Of a DNA stretch of 64,000 nt, positions 15,660 through 23,692 are shown one piece after another. Each line of letters opens with the position of its first letter. Position 1 is the stretch's first letter. The position numbers and the translations under genes are program-made. Below the pieces are notes generated by a model that saw only the letters and a program-made list of their open reading frames with translations, did no database searches and was not told the origin of the DNA. Origin of the DNA: Lachnospiraceae bacterium C6A11 (GTDB taxonomy: Bacteria; Bacillota; Clostridia; Lachnospirales; Lachnospiraceae); assembly GCA_000702245.1 (NCBI GenBank), contig JNKY01000016.1, positions 62,001-126,000 on the forward strand. Reading direction: 5' to 3'.

Positions 15660-17066
15660 TCAGGCCTTATGGCCGCCGATCTGTCCGTTCCTCTCTCTGG
15701 CGGTAGCGCCCTCAACCAGGCTGGTGCCGCGAAGGACTGCATTGTTGCCATAGCGCTTCTTTATGGAAAGCATGGCTTCCTGAAGGCTGCGCTCCTCGCG
15801 AAGCTCATCCGCTGAGGTAAAGAGGTCGTACTGGTAAGCGCCTTCCTCCTCGGGCAGCACATTATTTGCGGTGATATTCAGCCGCCTCACGGTCAGCTTC
15901 TTATCTATTATCTTATCGAAAAGCTCCATCGCAGCGTCGATTATCTTCTTTCCGGAGCTTGTATGGGTGCCGAGCCTTGTCATGCCGTGCCCGTGCTTAG
16001 GGATGCTTCTCCCGTAGTGGTCGGTATGAATCTCACCGGTGTAAATGCCATTATCGACAGACTCCCTGTCGTAGCCGATGTCTATTCCGATGGCGTCCGT
16101 CACGAGCCCCTTATCAACAAGATCCATGACCAGTGCATCCACCATCTCAAATACGATTATCCGCGCTTTCTCGGCCGTATAAGGAGTGGACAGAACCTGT
16201 CCGGAGCTGACACTTCTGGCGCCGGCCCTGTAATTCTTTATATAATACATGGTGGTCGGCTCTATGCCCCAGGCGTGATCTATCAGAAGCTCCGCATCTA
16301 TTCCAAATATATTGTAAAGCCTGTTCTCGTTAATCAGGCTCATTCTCGCAACGTCGCCCATGGTGAACATTCCGTTCTCGGCAAGCCTCTTCGCTGTTCC
16401 CGGACCGATCCGCCAGATGTCCGTGATAGGAGAGTAGTTCCACATCTTCAGGCGGTAGCTCATCTCATCGAGCTCGGCTATCCTCACGCCGTCGGCGTCC
16501 GCATCAACATGCTTTGCAACAACATCCATGGCAACCTTGGCAAGATAAAGATTGGTGCCTATTCCCGCAGTGGCAGTGATCCCGGTCTTCGAGAGGACAT
16601 CGCGTATCATCTTTATAGTCAGTTCGTGAGCCGTAAGTCCGTAAAGCGGAAGATAATCCGTCACGTCCATAAATACCTCGTCGATACTGTAGACATGCAT
16701 ATCCTCCGGAGCAAGATATGATAGATAAACGTCGTAAATATCCGACGAAACCTGCATATAGTGAGCCATCTGAGGCGGTGCGATGATGAAGTCAACGTGC
16801 TCTCCGGTGGTCCTCTCAACCTCTCTCAGTCGCTGCTTCACCTCGTAAAGTCTGGCTCTGCCGGATATTCCGTAGGCCTTCAGGGCAGGGGATACCGCAA
16901 GACAGATGGTCTTATCTGTCCTTGATTCGTCGGCAACAACAAGCTTCGCCTTAAGGGGATCCAGGCCTCTGTTCCTGCATTCAACAGATGCATAGAAGGA
17001 TTTGAGGTCTATGCAGACATAGCTTCGTCCGTCATTATTCTTTTTTCGCGACTCGTATTTATCCAT
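15660..17066 (-). CDS. Y-family DNA polymerase (UmuC/UvrX-type)
   Basis: This 468-residue translesion polymerase begins with YVCIDLKSFYASVECR, containing the first catalytic Asp and the steric-gate region. The second catalytic pair lies in VYSIDEVFMDVTDY, and the helix-hairpin-helix region in DIWRIGPGTAKRLAENG. The C-terminal little-finger domain ends in a basic tail. It copies damaged DNA with low fidelity. Length and YolD partnership match the Firmicute UvrX/UmuC group rather than DinB. It is expressed from a perfect promoter with a LexA-like box. Confidence 0.92.
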   Translation of the reverse strand: MDKYESRKKNNDGRSYVCIDLKSFYASVECRNRGLDPLKAKLVVADESRTDKTICLAVSPALKAYGISGRARLYEVKQRLREVERTTGEHVDFIIAPPQMAHYMQVSSDIYDVYLSYLAPEDMHVYSIDEVFMDVTDYLPLYGLTAHELTIKMIRDVLSKTGITATAGIGTNLYLAKVAMDVVAKHVDADADGVRIAELDEMSYRLKMWNYSPITDIWRIGPGTAKRLAENGMFTMGDVARMSLINENRLYNIFGIDAELLIDHAWGIEPTTMYYIKNYRAGARSVSSGQVLSTPYTAEKARIIVFEMVDALVMDLVDKGLVTDAIGIDIGYDRESVDNGIYTGEIHTDHYGRSIPKHGHGMTRLGTHTSSGKKIIDAAMELFDKIIDKKLTVRRLNITANNVLPEEEGAYQYDLFTSADELREERSLQEAMLSIKKRYGNNAVLRGTSLVEGATARERNGQIGGHKA

Positions 17067-17146
17067 ATTTACCCCTGCATCATTCGAAGATTCATGTGAC
17101 AGCTCCGGCCGCCGAACGTGTATTTATCACATATATACAGCAAAAG

Positions 17147-17189
17147 CGAACTTACATTCGATTATAGCATATCCGGGGCGTCCAGTCAA
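17147..17189 (-). promoter_or_regulatory. SOS promoter of the Y-family polymerase
   Basis: On the minus strand TTGACT (17184-17189), 17 bases, TATAAT (17161-17166). Directly downstream is CGAATGTAAGTTCG (17147-17160), which matches the LexA consensus CGAAC-N4-GTTCG with one change. This covers the transcription start. Confidence 0.78.
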
Positions 17190-17213
17190 AATATCATTTT
17201 GTATTTATATGAA

Positions 17214-17276
17214 ACTACGCAGCGGTATTTTTTAGTAGAAATTATGCTTTCTTTAGTATAAAATAGTGTGCGTAGT
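17214..17276 (+). promoter_or_regulatory. Inverted repeat bracketing the acetyltransferase promoter region
   Basis: ACTACGCA (17214-17221) and its reverse complement TGCGTAGT (17269-17276) flank an A/T-rich stretch with a TATAAA/TAAAAT -10 candidate (17257-17264). They could be operator half-sites or a looping pair. Evidence is only the symmetry. Confidence 0.35.
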
Positions 17277-17316
17277 CTGATCAAAGCTGCATTAAACGGC
17301 GCAGCGGGAGGAAAAT

Positions 17317-17862
17317 ATGACATTTGAAACAGACAGGCTGATACTTAAAACATCCGATACTGATATGACCGAACAGGTTCTTAAATACTACAGCGACAAC
17401 AAGGCTTTCTTCGCAAAATATGAGCCGAGCCGCGATGATTCGTATTTTACCTATGAATATCAGAACGCACTGCTCAGGCAGGAACATTCGAATATCGAGA
17501 AACAGACCGGAGCGTATTATTACTATTATCTGAAGATCGATCCGGATCACGTGATCGGTTCCATCAGCTTCTCGAGGATAAGAAGAGAACCTTATCTCAG
17601 CACGATATTCGGCTATAATATAGATGAAAGATTTCAGGGGCAGGGCTACTGCACGGAGGCCTGCAGGGCGGCGATCGCAGACGTGCTTGAAAAAACTCAC
17701 ATCCATAGGATCGAGTCGAGAGTGCTGACGGATAACGACAGATCGATACGCGTATTGGAGAGACTCGGCTTCTTTGAGGAGGGCTTTGAGAAGCGGAGCA
17801 TACTGATCGGTGGAGAGTTCCGCAACCACTTAAGATATGCGTACCTGAACGAGGAGTACTAA
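17317..17862 (+). CDS. GNAT-family N-acetyltransferase (RimJ/RimL-type)
   Basis: This 181-residue protein has the acetyl-CoA-binding signature of the family: FGYNIDERFQGQGYCTEACR followed by RIESRVLTDNDRSIRVLERLGF. The N-terminus (MTFETDRLILKTSDTDM) is typical of ribosomal-protein-acetyltransferase-like members, which modify protein N-termini or small molecules. It has a GGGAGG ribosome site and ends 21 bases before the first response regulator, so it is probably cotranscribed with that system. The substrate cannot be inferred. Confidence 0.88.
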   Translation: MTFETDRLILKTSDTDMTEQVLKYYSDNKAFFAKYEPSRDDSYFTYEYQNALLRQEHSNIEKQTGAYYYYYLKIDPDHVIGSISFSRIRREPYLSTIFGYNIDERFQGQGYCTEACRAAIADVLEKTHIHRIESRVLTDNDRSIRVLERLGFFEEGFEKRSILIGGEFRNHLRYAYLNEEY

Positions 17863-17883
17863 AGATTAAGGAGGTTCACTCGG

Positions 17884-18690
17884 ATGAATGCGATCTGCAT
17901 AGATGATGAAGAACTTATAATGAAGCTTACGGTTTCCATGTGTAAGGAAATGCCGCTTATAGATGAGGTGTACGGTTTTACGTCGATTGGCGATGCTCTC
18001 GACTTTGTGGAGAAGAATCCTGTCGAGCTGGCTCTTCTTGATATCGATATGCCGGAAATGGACGGTATCAAGCTTGCTATTCTGCTGAAGAAGAAGCTGC
18101 CTGATCTTTCTGTCATATTTATAACGGGCTATTCGGAATATGCCGTGGAGGCCTTCAAGATGCATGCCAGCGGCTATCTGATGAAACCGATAAGCAAGGA
18201 GCGTCTCGAGAAGGAGATAGAATACGCAGCTTCCCAGAAGAATACCGCGCCAAAATATTCTTCGCATATCGTTGCAAGGACCTTCGGTGAGTTTGACCTC
18301 TTTGTGGACGGAAAGCTTGTAACCTTCAAAAGGGCGAAGGCCAAGGAGCTTCTGGCTTACCTTATTGACAGGCATGGCGGAAGCATCACAAGAACAGTTG
18401 CCTTTTCGGTGCTCTGGGAGGACCGCGAATACGACAGGACCATGCAGAAGCAGCTTGATGTTATAGTGCGAAGCCTCAGAGATACACTTCAGGAGTACGG
18501 CATCGGCGATCTTCTTTCGATAGAGCGCGGAACCATGATGATTAAGGAAGAGATGGTTGACTGCGACATGTACCGCTTCATCAAGGGAGATGTGGATGCG
18601 ATAAACAGCTTCAGGGGTGAATATATGAATTCCTACTCCTGGGCGAGCATGACCGAGGGACTCGTTGCAAATATGCTGCTGTCGCAATAG
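17884..18690 (+). CDS. Response regulator: receiver plus SARP-like winged-helix domain
   Basis: This 268-residue protein has a complete receiver domain: acidic pocket IDDEE, phosphoacceptor Asp53 in LLDIDMPEMDG, Thr81 and Lys101. From about 131 a winged-helix domain of the SARP/BTAD-neighbour kind follows (FGEFDLFVDGKLVTFKRAKA, KELLAYLIDRHGG). This is a DNA-binding domain preceding a short BTAD-like remnant (SSLRDTL-type helices, VDCDMYRFIKGD). It lies 30 bases upstream of a LytS-type kinase, its likely partner. The second regulator at 20147 is a paralog of exactly the same length and layout. Binding of direct repeats about 11 bp apart is expected for this domain class. Confidence 0.88.
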   Translation: MNAICIDDEELIMKLTVSMCKEMPLIDEVYGFTSIGDALDFVEKNPVELALLDIDMPEMDGIKLAILLKKKLPDLSVIFITGYSEYAVEAFKMHASGYLMKPISKERLEKEIEYAASQKNTAPKYSSHIVARTFGEFDLFVDGKLVTFKRAKAKELLAYLIDRHGGSITRTVAFSVLWEDREYDRTMQKQLDVIVRSLRDTLQEYGIGDLLSIERGTMMIKEEMVDCDMYRFIKGDVDAINSFRGEYMNSYSWASMTEGLVANMLLSQ

Positions 18691-18720
18691 TTTAGTTTTA
18701 ACCCGATAAGAGATATTTTT

Positions 18721-19983
18721 ATGAATTTTGAAGAATATACCATGCGGCTTCTGCCGCTTTTCCTTCAGCTGGTGGGACTTACCTTCGCCGTGCTGATAGA
18801 CCCTTATATAGGTAGAAAATACAGAAGGGGGATGCTCATGATCATCGCCCTTATTTTCACGCTCACCGCTCAGAATCTGATCGAATATATGCTGAGCGAC
18901 CACATACCTCTGCCAAGGCTGAGGATACTTGTCTCAATGTACGGATATATCATAAGGCCCGTCATTCTGGCACTATTCTTTACGATAGTTGTACAAGATA
19001 AGAAGCATCTGTTTGTCTGGGCTCTCACCATAATAAATGCGATCATATTCTCGACGGCTATTTTTTCGGATATCTGCTTTACCATCAGCAAGGACAATCA
19101 TTTCTACAGAGGAAGACTTGGCTACAGCTGCCATATAGTAAGTGGAATACTTATCCTTCAACTTCTTTTCGTGACACTGAAGGAGCTGAGACACGATAAA
19201 AAGATAGAGAACTCGATTCCTATCATAAATGTATTTATCATCGTGACTGCTGTGCTGCTGGACCTCTTCATCCCGATGAAGGTAACGGTTACAAGCTACC
19301 TGACGGTTGCGATCGTGAGCTGTACCGTATTTTACTATATCTGGCTGCACCTTATGTTTGAGAGAAAACATGCGAAGGCACTACAGGCAGAGCAGAGAAT
19401 GCAGATAATGATGAGTCAGATACAGCCGCATTTTCTTTACAATACGCTGTCGACCATCCAGGCGCTGTGTAAGACGGATCCGGACAAGGCCTTCGATACA
19501 ACGGAGAAGTTTGGAACTTATCTGCGTCAGAATATAGATTCACTCAGCAAGTCGACGATGATCTCCATAGATAAGGAGGTCGAGCACACACAGATCTACG
19601 CGGAGATCGAGGCAACTCGTTTCCCACATATCCATGTTGATTTTGATGTGGATTGCAGCGATTTCACAATCCCGGCTCTTACCATCCAGCCGCTGGTGGA
19701 GAATTCCATCCGTCACGGAGTGCGTATCCGCAAGGATGGCCGCGTATCGGTTACGGTGAGAAACAAAGGCGCCGGCCACGAGATAGTCATCAAGGATAAC
19801 GGAAAAGGCTTCGATGTGAGCAACATCGGCAAGATGGAAGGAACCCACATCGGCCTCACAAATGTTAAGGAACGCGTGGAAAGCCAGTGCGGTGGCACCT
19901 TCACGGTAAACAGTGTGCTGAATGAAGGAACCACGATAACCATGTTCATACCGGAAAAGATAGATATAATACCGCAATTATAG
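18721..19983 (+). CDS. LytS-type membrane sensor histidine kinase
   Basis: This 420-residue protein has six or seven hydrophobic segments within residues 8-212. A short coiled linker and the His_kinase module follow, with phosphoacceptor His237 in SQIQPHFLYNTLSTIQALC. The ATPase domain has LTIQPLVENSIRHGV (N box), IKDNGKGFD (G1) and GLTNVKERV (G2). No extracellular sensor domain of size is visible, so the signal is probably sensed within the membrane. It is the partner of the upstream regulator by gene order. A terminator follows directly, separating this pair from the second system. Confidence 0.92.
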   Translation: MNFEEYTMRLLPLFLQLVGLTFAVLIDPYIGRKYRRGMLMIIALIFTLTAQNLIEYMLSDHIPLPRLRILVSMYGYIIRPVILALFFTIVVQDKKHLFVWALTIINAIIFSTAIFSDICFTISKDNHFYRGRLGYSCHIVSGILILQLLFVTLKELRHDKKIENSIPIINVFIIVTAVLLDLFIPMKVTVTSYLTVAIVSCTVFYYIWLHLMFERKHAKALQAEQRMQIMMSQIQPHFLYNTLSTIQALCKTDPDKAFDTTEKFGTYLRQNIDSLSKSTMISIDKEVEHTQIYAEIEATRFPHIHVDFDVDCSDFTIPALTIQPLVENSIRHGVRIRKDGRVSVTVRNKGAGHEIVIKDNGKGFDVSNIGKMEGTHIGLTNVKERVESQCGGTFTVNSVLNEGTTITMFIPEKIDIIPQL

Positions 19984-19990
19984 AAAAAAG

Positions 19991-20024
19991 CAGCAGGGAA
20001 TGACACGTCCCTGCTGTATTTTTT
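19991..20024 (+). terminator. Terminator after the first two-component pair
   Basis: CAGCAGGGA (19991-19999) pairs with TCCCTGCTG (20008-20016), followed by an A and TTTTTT. Confidence 0.9.
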
Positions 20025-20040
20025 AAGTTTTTCAGAGCTT

Positions 20041-20088
20041 TGTTGGACATTTGTTGGACGTGACATATTAACATAACTCTGTTATAAT
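20041..20088 (+). promoter_or_regulatory. Promoter with TTGGAC direct repeat at the start of the cluster
   Basis: TTGGAC occurs at 20043-20048 and 20054-20059, period 11. It ends directly at a -35 GTGACA (20060-20065), followed by 17 bases and a perfect TATAAT (20083-20088). Direct repeats with 11-bp period just upstream of the core promoter are the known binding arrangement of SARP-type activators. The two SARP-like regulators next to it are the obvious candidates, by inference. Confidence 0.72.
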
Positions 20089-20108
20089 AATATAGGTTAC
20101 GTGTGAAC

Positions 20109-20123
20109 GGACATTATGTCCGG
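20109..20123 (+). repeat. Short palindrome in the leader of the second response regulator
   Basis: CGGACAT-T-ATGTCCG is a 15-nt palindrome about 15 bases after the expected transcription start and 25 bases before the ATG. It could form a small hairpin at the 5' end of the message or be a protein site. Confidence 0.45.
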
Positions 20124-20146
20124 GGGGTATAAGGGAGAAGTATTAT

Positions 20147-20953
20147 ATGATAACATTTTCTGTAGACGATCAGCCTAATGTTTCTGACGAGATAGTTAAG
20201 ATCATGAAAGAGATCGATCCGTCGGGAAGTCACAGCGCCTTCATGGATCCGAAGAAGGCACTCAAGTTTGTTAAGGATAATCAGCCTGATGTTGCATGGC
20301 TCGATATCGAAATGCCGGGAATCTCCGGACTTCAGCTTGCTATGGAGATAAAGAAGATCTCCGGAAAAACGAATATTGTATTTGTAACGGGATATGAGAA
20401 GTTTGCTTATGATTCCTTCCAGCTTCATGCCAGTGGCTTTATACTTAAGCCGGTCACGAAAGAAGCTATAGAGAGGGAGCTCAGTAACCTCAGGAATCCG
20501 GTTAAGAGAGAGAGTACAAGCGGAAAGCTCAGGGTTCAGTGCTTCGGTAACTTCGAGGTATTTGATAAGGACGGCAAGGCAGTGAACTTCAAGAGAAGCA
20601 GGAGCAAGGAGCTTCTTGCTTATTTGATCGACAGGCGCGGCGCCATGTGTTCGGCCGGCGAGCTCTGTGGCATCCTCTTCGAGGACAGAGATGACGTAAA
20701 TGCGCTTAAGAAGCAGCTCAGAGTATTCATGTCAAGCCTTCGTGATGACCTGAAGAAGCACGGTTCGGAGAATGTGCTTGTGAAGGGCTGGAATGCCTAC
20801 GGCGTTGACAGCTCACTGGTTGACTGCGATTATTTTGATTACATCAAGGGCGACAGCTATGCTGTAAACTCGTTCCTGGGCGAATATATGCTCCAGTATT
20901 CCTGGGCAGAAATGACTCTCGGCGAGCTTCTGATGAAGCCTGAAAGCTTCTAA
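20147..20953 (+). CDS. Second response regulator: receiver plus SARP-like domain
   Basis: At 268 residues it equals the regulator at 17884 in length and layout: Asp53 in WLDIEMPGISG, Thr81 in FVTGYEKFAYDSF and Lys101. The winged-helix part starts with CFGNFEVFDKDGKAVNFKRS, and the final VDCDYFDYIKGD element matches the paralog. It is first gene of the secretion cluster, followed by a small membrane protein and a LytS-type kinase. Its own promoter carries the TTGGAC repeat, so autoregulation is likely. Together with the first system it probably controls expression of the machine. Confidence 0.88.
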   Translation: MITFSVDDQPNVSDEIVKIMKEIDPSGSHSAFMDPKKALKFVKDNQPDVAWLDIEMPGISGLQLAMEIKKISGKTNIVFVTGYEKFAYDSFQLHASGFILKPVTKEAIERELSNLRNPVKRESTSGKLRVQCFGNFEVFDKDGKAVNFKRSRSKELLAYLIDRRGAMCSAGELCGILFEDRDDVNALKKQLRVFMSSLRDDLKKHGSENVLVKGWNAYGVDSSLVDCDYFDYIKGDSYAVNSFLGEYMLQYSWAEMTLGELLMKPESF

Positions 20954-21005
20954 TAAGGCCGGATAGAGTTGAAAGCTTTCTGAAGGACTGTGCAGAGTTG
21001 AAAAC

Positions 21006-21032
21006 TTTGAGGTCTTCAGGGAAGACCTCAAA
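21006..21032 (+). promoter_or_regulatory. Perfect 12-bp hairpin before the membrane protein gene
   Basis: TTTGAGGTCTTC (21006-21017) pairs with GAAGACCTCAAA (21021-21032) around a 3-nt loop. No T-run follows, so it is more likely a processing, stabilising or partial attenuation element than a terminator. Just upstream the phrase AGAGTTGAAA recurs (20966 and 20994), and the ribosome site AGGAG follows 14 bases downstream. Confidence 0.55.
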
Positions 21033-21057
21033 GAATCATGAAGTTAGGAGATAAACC

Positions 21058-21813
21058 ATGAAAGGATCCGATTACAGAGCAATAAGAGTGCTTCCTTACG
21101 TTGTGGCGCTGGTGATAATCATCGCACACGCTGTAGCGATCGCACTTTCCATACTTGCGATAAAGGTCAGCATGTATTCGGGTGAGAGCTCATATAAGTT
21201 CCTGGGAACTCTTGTTTCCTACGTGAACTCTGTGAAGCATATCGCGATGATCTGTATGTTCATATGCCTTTACAGGCTTTCGGAGGTCACGAAGGGCTTT
21301 TATTATGCATGGCTGATCAGCCTTGTATATATGGTCAACGGCCTTCTGACTCAGGTTTTTTCATGGATTGCCGATGTTATAAAAGATAGTATAGCCGCAA
21401 ATTCAGCCGCTCTCGTGGTTTCTCTGCTGCCGGACATCAGCGCGATGTTCGTTATCTACTCGCTCCTCAAGGGTGAGTCAGAGGTGTACCACAATATGGG
21501 CGAGGAGGAGAAGGGGAAGTCGGTAAGAAGACTTGCTTCTATCTGGATATTTGTTGAGACCGGCGTGCTTTCAGCATATTATTTACTGTTTACTATTTGC
21601 ACCCTTGCAAGAAGGGTATTTCAGTTTGATGACGTGGAAATACCGGGGGTGCTTTCAGTATGTTCATATGTATTTACAATAGTGCTCTCGTTGGCACTGC
21701 TTGTGTATTTTTTAACAGGCTTCAGGGTGTGGCTCACAACACGCCGTATGTGCTACGACTACTATCTGTACAATTATAATAATCAGATAAGGCAGATGAG
21801 TACCGGGAGATAA
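21058..21813 (+). CDS. Six-span membrane protein between regulator and kinase
   Basis: This 251-residue protein has hydrophobic segments at about 12-36, 60-80, 85-105, 118-138, 160-185 and 195-222. Short polar loops and a Tyr-rich C-terminus (MCYDYYLYNYNNQ) complete it. I recognise no family. It lies 3 bases before the LytS-type kinase gene. The arrangement resembles systems in which an extra membrane protein aids signal detection or anchors the kinase, but this is inference. No signal peptide or extracellular domain of size. Confidence 0.7.
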   Translation: MKGSDYRAIRVLPYVVALVIIIAHAVAIALSILAIKVSMYSGESSYKFLGTLVSYVNSVKHIAMICMFICLYRLSEVTKGFYYAWLISLVYMVNGLLTQVFSWIADVIKDSIAANSAALVVSLLPDISAMFVIYSLLKGESEVYHNMGEEEKGKSVRRLASIWIFVETGVLSAYYLLFTICTLARRVFQFDDVEIPGVLSVCSYVFTIVLSLALLVYFLTGFRVWLTTRRMCYDYYLYNYNNQIRQMSTGR

Positions 21814-21816
21814 AGC

Positions 21817-23055
21817 ATGACAACAGAATTCTCAAAAGCACTGAATATTTTCATCGTTATGGTATCCATCATACTGGCACTGACTATACTCGTGGTTGCT
21901 GCGAAGGCGAAGAACCACAGCTGGAGGATGGGCTGGTTCATAGCGTCGCTGTGCGTTGTCATAGGCGGCCTCAGGCTGCAGCTGACACCAATAAATATAT
22001 TTAAGCACGACGATGTCGGAACCTTCGGGGTCAGCTCGGCCCGCGCAATGATATTTTATTCGCTTGTTGCGCCGCTGTTCTGCCTGTATTTCATCGAAAG
22101 TGAGGGCGAGAAGAAGAGACAGTGGGATATAATCTTCTGGCTTACTCTGCAGGGGCTGTTCTCACTTCTGATAGCTGTCCTTATCATATTCAGGGGCGTT
22201 GGATATCCGGTTTATCTGGCATTCCTTATGCAGTACATGATACTGGTAATCATGCTTACCCTGTCAAATAAGGATATCAGGGAGTGTATCGGCTTTATCA
22301 TAGGAATGTGTGCGCCGATCACGGCGTCACTCATAGGTATGGCAAATGTCAGACTGGACCTTATGGGCTTTGCGATAGTTATGCTGCTTTTGATAGTATT
22401 TTTCGGTTATCAGATGAATGTGGAGAACGAGCTTCTGAGGAAGCAGGCAGAGCTGTCCGAGAACAAGATGGTGGTCCTTATGGACCAGATACATCCACAC
22501 TTTATCTACAACTCGCTGCAGCAGATAGCGCTGCTCTGCGATGACGAGCCGGAGAAGGTGAAGCCTGCGATCTACAGCTTTTCGGGATATCTCAGGAAAA
22601 ACCTCGAATCTCTGACAAATACAGGTATGATTCCGTTCATGCAGGAGATGGAGCACGTTGATATGTTCATATCCCTTGCACAGATACTTCCGTCAAGGCG
22701 TTTCAGGGTTGAAAAGAATCTTGAGGTGACAGATTTCAGGATTCCGGCGCTCACGGTCCAGCCGCTTATCGAGAATGCGATAAAATACGGACTCAGCATG
22801 AGCACCGAGGGTGAAAAGATACTTATTGAAACCAAAGAAGAAAAGGGATATTATGTAATCCGTGTTGTCGATGATGGACACGGCACCTCAACCGAGCTTC
22901 CGGAGCAGAAAAAGAAGAAGAGCGTGGGTACTGAAAATGTGAAGACGAGACTCAAGGTTTTGTGTAACGGAACACTCTCTGTAAATAAGCTCGAGGTCGG
23001 TACAGAAGCGGTCATAAAGATACCTGTGAACGGTGTTGAGAATAAAATCACATAA
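21817..23055 (+). CDS. Second LytS-type sensor histidine kinase
   Basis: This 412-residue kinase has about seven hydrophobic helices (7-200), then a linker helix and the phosphoacceptor His228 in MDQIHPHFIYNSLQQIALL. The ATPase domain has LTVQPLIENAIKYGL and VVDDGHGTST. It is a paralog of the kinase at 18721. With the regulator at 20147 it makes the second complete two-component system. The stop codon region overlaps a hairpin that precedes the pilin gene. Confidence 0.92.
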   Translation: MTTEFSKALNIFIVMVSIILALTILVVAAKAKNHSWRMGWFIASLCVVIGGLRLQLTPINIFKHDDVGTFGVSSARAMIFYSLVAPLFCLYFIESEGEKKRQWDIIFWLTLQGLFSLLIAVLIIFRGVGYPVYLAFLMQYMILVIMLTLSNKDIRECIGFIIGMCAPITASLIGMANVRLDLMGFAIVMLLLIVFFGYQMNVENELLRKQAELSENKMVVLMDQIHPHFIYNSLQQIALLCDDEPEKVKPAIYSFSGYLRKNLESLTNTGMIPFMQEMEHVDMFISLAQILPSRRFRVEKNLEVTDFRIPALTVQPLIENAIKYGLSMSTEGEKILIETKEEKGYYVIRVVDDGHGTSTELPEQKKKKSVGTENVKTRLKVLCNGTLSVNKLEVGTEAVIKIPVNGVENKIT

Positions 23056-23090
23056 AGTGCAACAAAAAATTTATTTGATTTGTTGCGCTT
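23055..23090 (+). terminator. Hairpin between the kinase and the pilin gene
   Basis: AAGTGCAACAAA (23055-23066) pairs with TTTGTTGCGCTT (23079-23090), one G-U pair, followed by TTGTTATG. The weak T-run suggests partial termination, so the secretion genes may be read both from the regulatory promoter and from a promoter just before the pilin gene. I could find only a weak candidate for that (TATTAT at 23136). Confidence 0.55.
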
Positions 23091-23159
23091 TTGTTATGCT
23101 TCATGTGATAAAGTCAAGACATCAAAGACAAACCATATTATTTCAAGGAGGCAAATATT

Positions 23160-23612
23160 ATGAAAAAGAAGATTTTAAACATGCTCGAAACATTAGGAAA
23201 AGACAAGAAGAAGATGAGGGCGTTTAAGGTAATGTCCTTCGCGTTTGTTGTAATGGCAGTAGTATTCTCATACAACGGTTTCGCATTTGCAGCTGAGGGT
23301 GCATTTGATGGAGTTGTTAAGCCTATTACAAACCTTATTGATTCAATCGTTAACCCATTACTTGTACTCGTTGGATCAGGCGGAACTATTTTCTGCATCT
23401 TCCTTGGAGTTAAGTATGCAACAGCAGAAGAGCCGCAGGAAAAGGAAAAGAGAAAGCAGGCACTTAAGACAGCCATTATCGGTTTCATCCTTATTTTCGT
23501 TCTTATAGTAGCACTTAAGCTTTCTATCGATCCTCTTAAGAACTGGATGCAGGAGAGCACAAAGAAGAAGACTACTACAGACGCTCTTATCGAAGTTGCT
23601 AAGTTCATGTAA
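23160..23612 (+). CDS. VirB2/TrbC-like pilin subunit
   Basis: This 150-residue protein has a long basic N-terminus and a signal-peptide-like helix (about 22-43) with a good cleavage motif AFA before AEG. Two further hydrophobic helices (about 66-88 and 103-121) are separated by a short charged loop (TAEEPQEKEKRKQA). This two-helix hairpin after a cleaved leader is the VirB2/TrbC pilin plan. The short basic C-terminus (STKKKTTT) would face the cytosol. It is the first secretion gene, has a strong AAGGAGG site and sits between two hairpins, as expected for a highly made subunit. Confidence 0.72.
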   Translation: MKKKILNMLETLGKDKKKMRAFKVMSFAFVVMAVVFSYNGFAFAAEGAFDGVVKPITNLIDSIVNPLLVLVGSGGTIFCIFLGVKYATAEEPQEKEKRKQALKTAIIGFILIFVLIVALKLSIDPLKNWMQESTKKKTTTDALIEVAKFM

Positions 23613-23629
23613 ATTATAATCTGTCTGCG

Positions 23630-23653
23630 GCTGCACAGTTTATGCTGTGCAGC
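23630..23653 (+). promoter_or_regulatory. Hairpin directly after the pilin gene
   Basis: GCTGCACAG (23630-23638) pairs perfectly with CTGTGCAGC (23645-23653) around a 6-nt loop without a T-run. It is placed to protect the pilin message 3' end or to reduce read-through, giving more pilin than downstream products. Confidence 0.5.
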
Positions 23654-23692
23654 ATTGCAGGTTTATAGAGACTATCGTATCGGAGGCAGTAT

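Noticed and set aside
15963-16721. 252-codon rightward open frame
   Set aside because: It lies antisense to the Y-family polymerase gene, whose catalytic motifs are clear; no ribosome site or recognisable protein.
17866-18903. 345-codon leftward open frame
   Set aside because: Antisense to the receiver/SARP regulator and kinase start; it spans the intergenic gap and shows no family features.
23136-23141. TATTAT as separate promoter of the pilin gene
   Set aside because: No acceptable -35 at 16-18 bases and too near the ribosome site; listed only as weak candidate.
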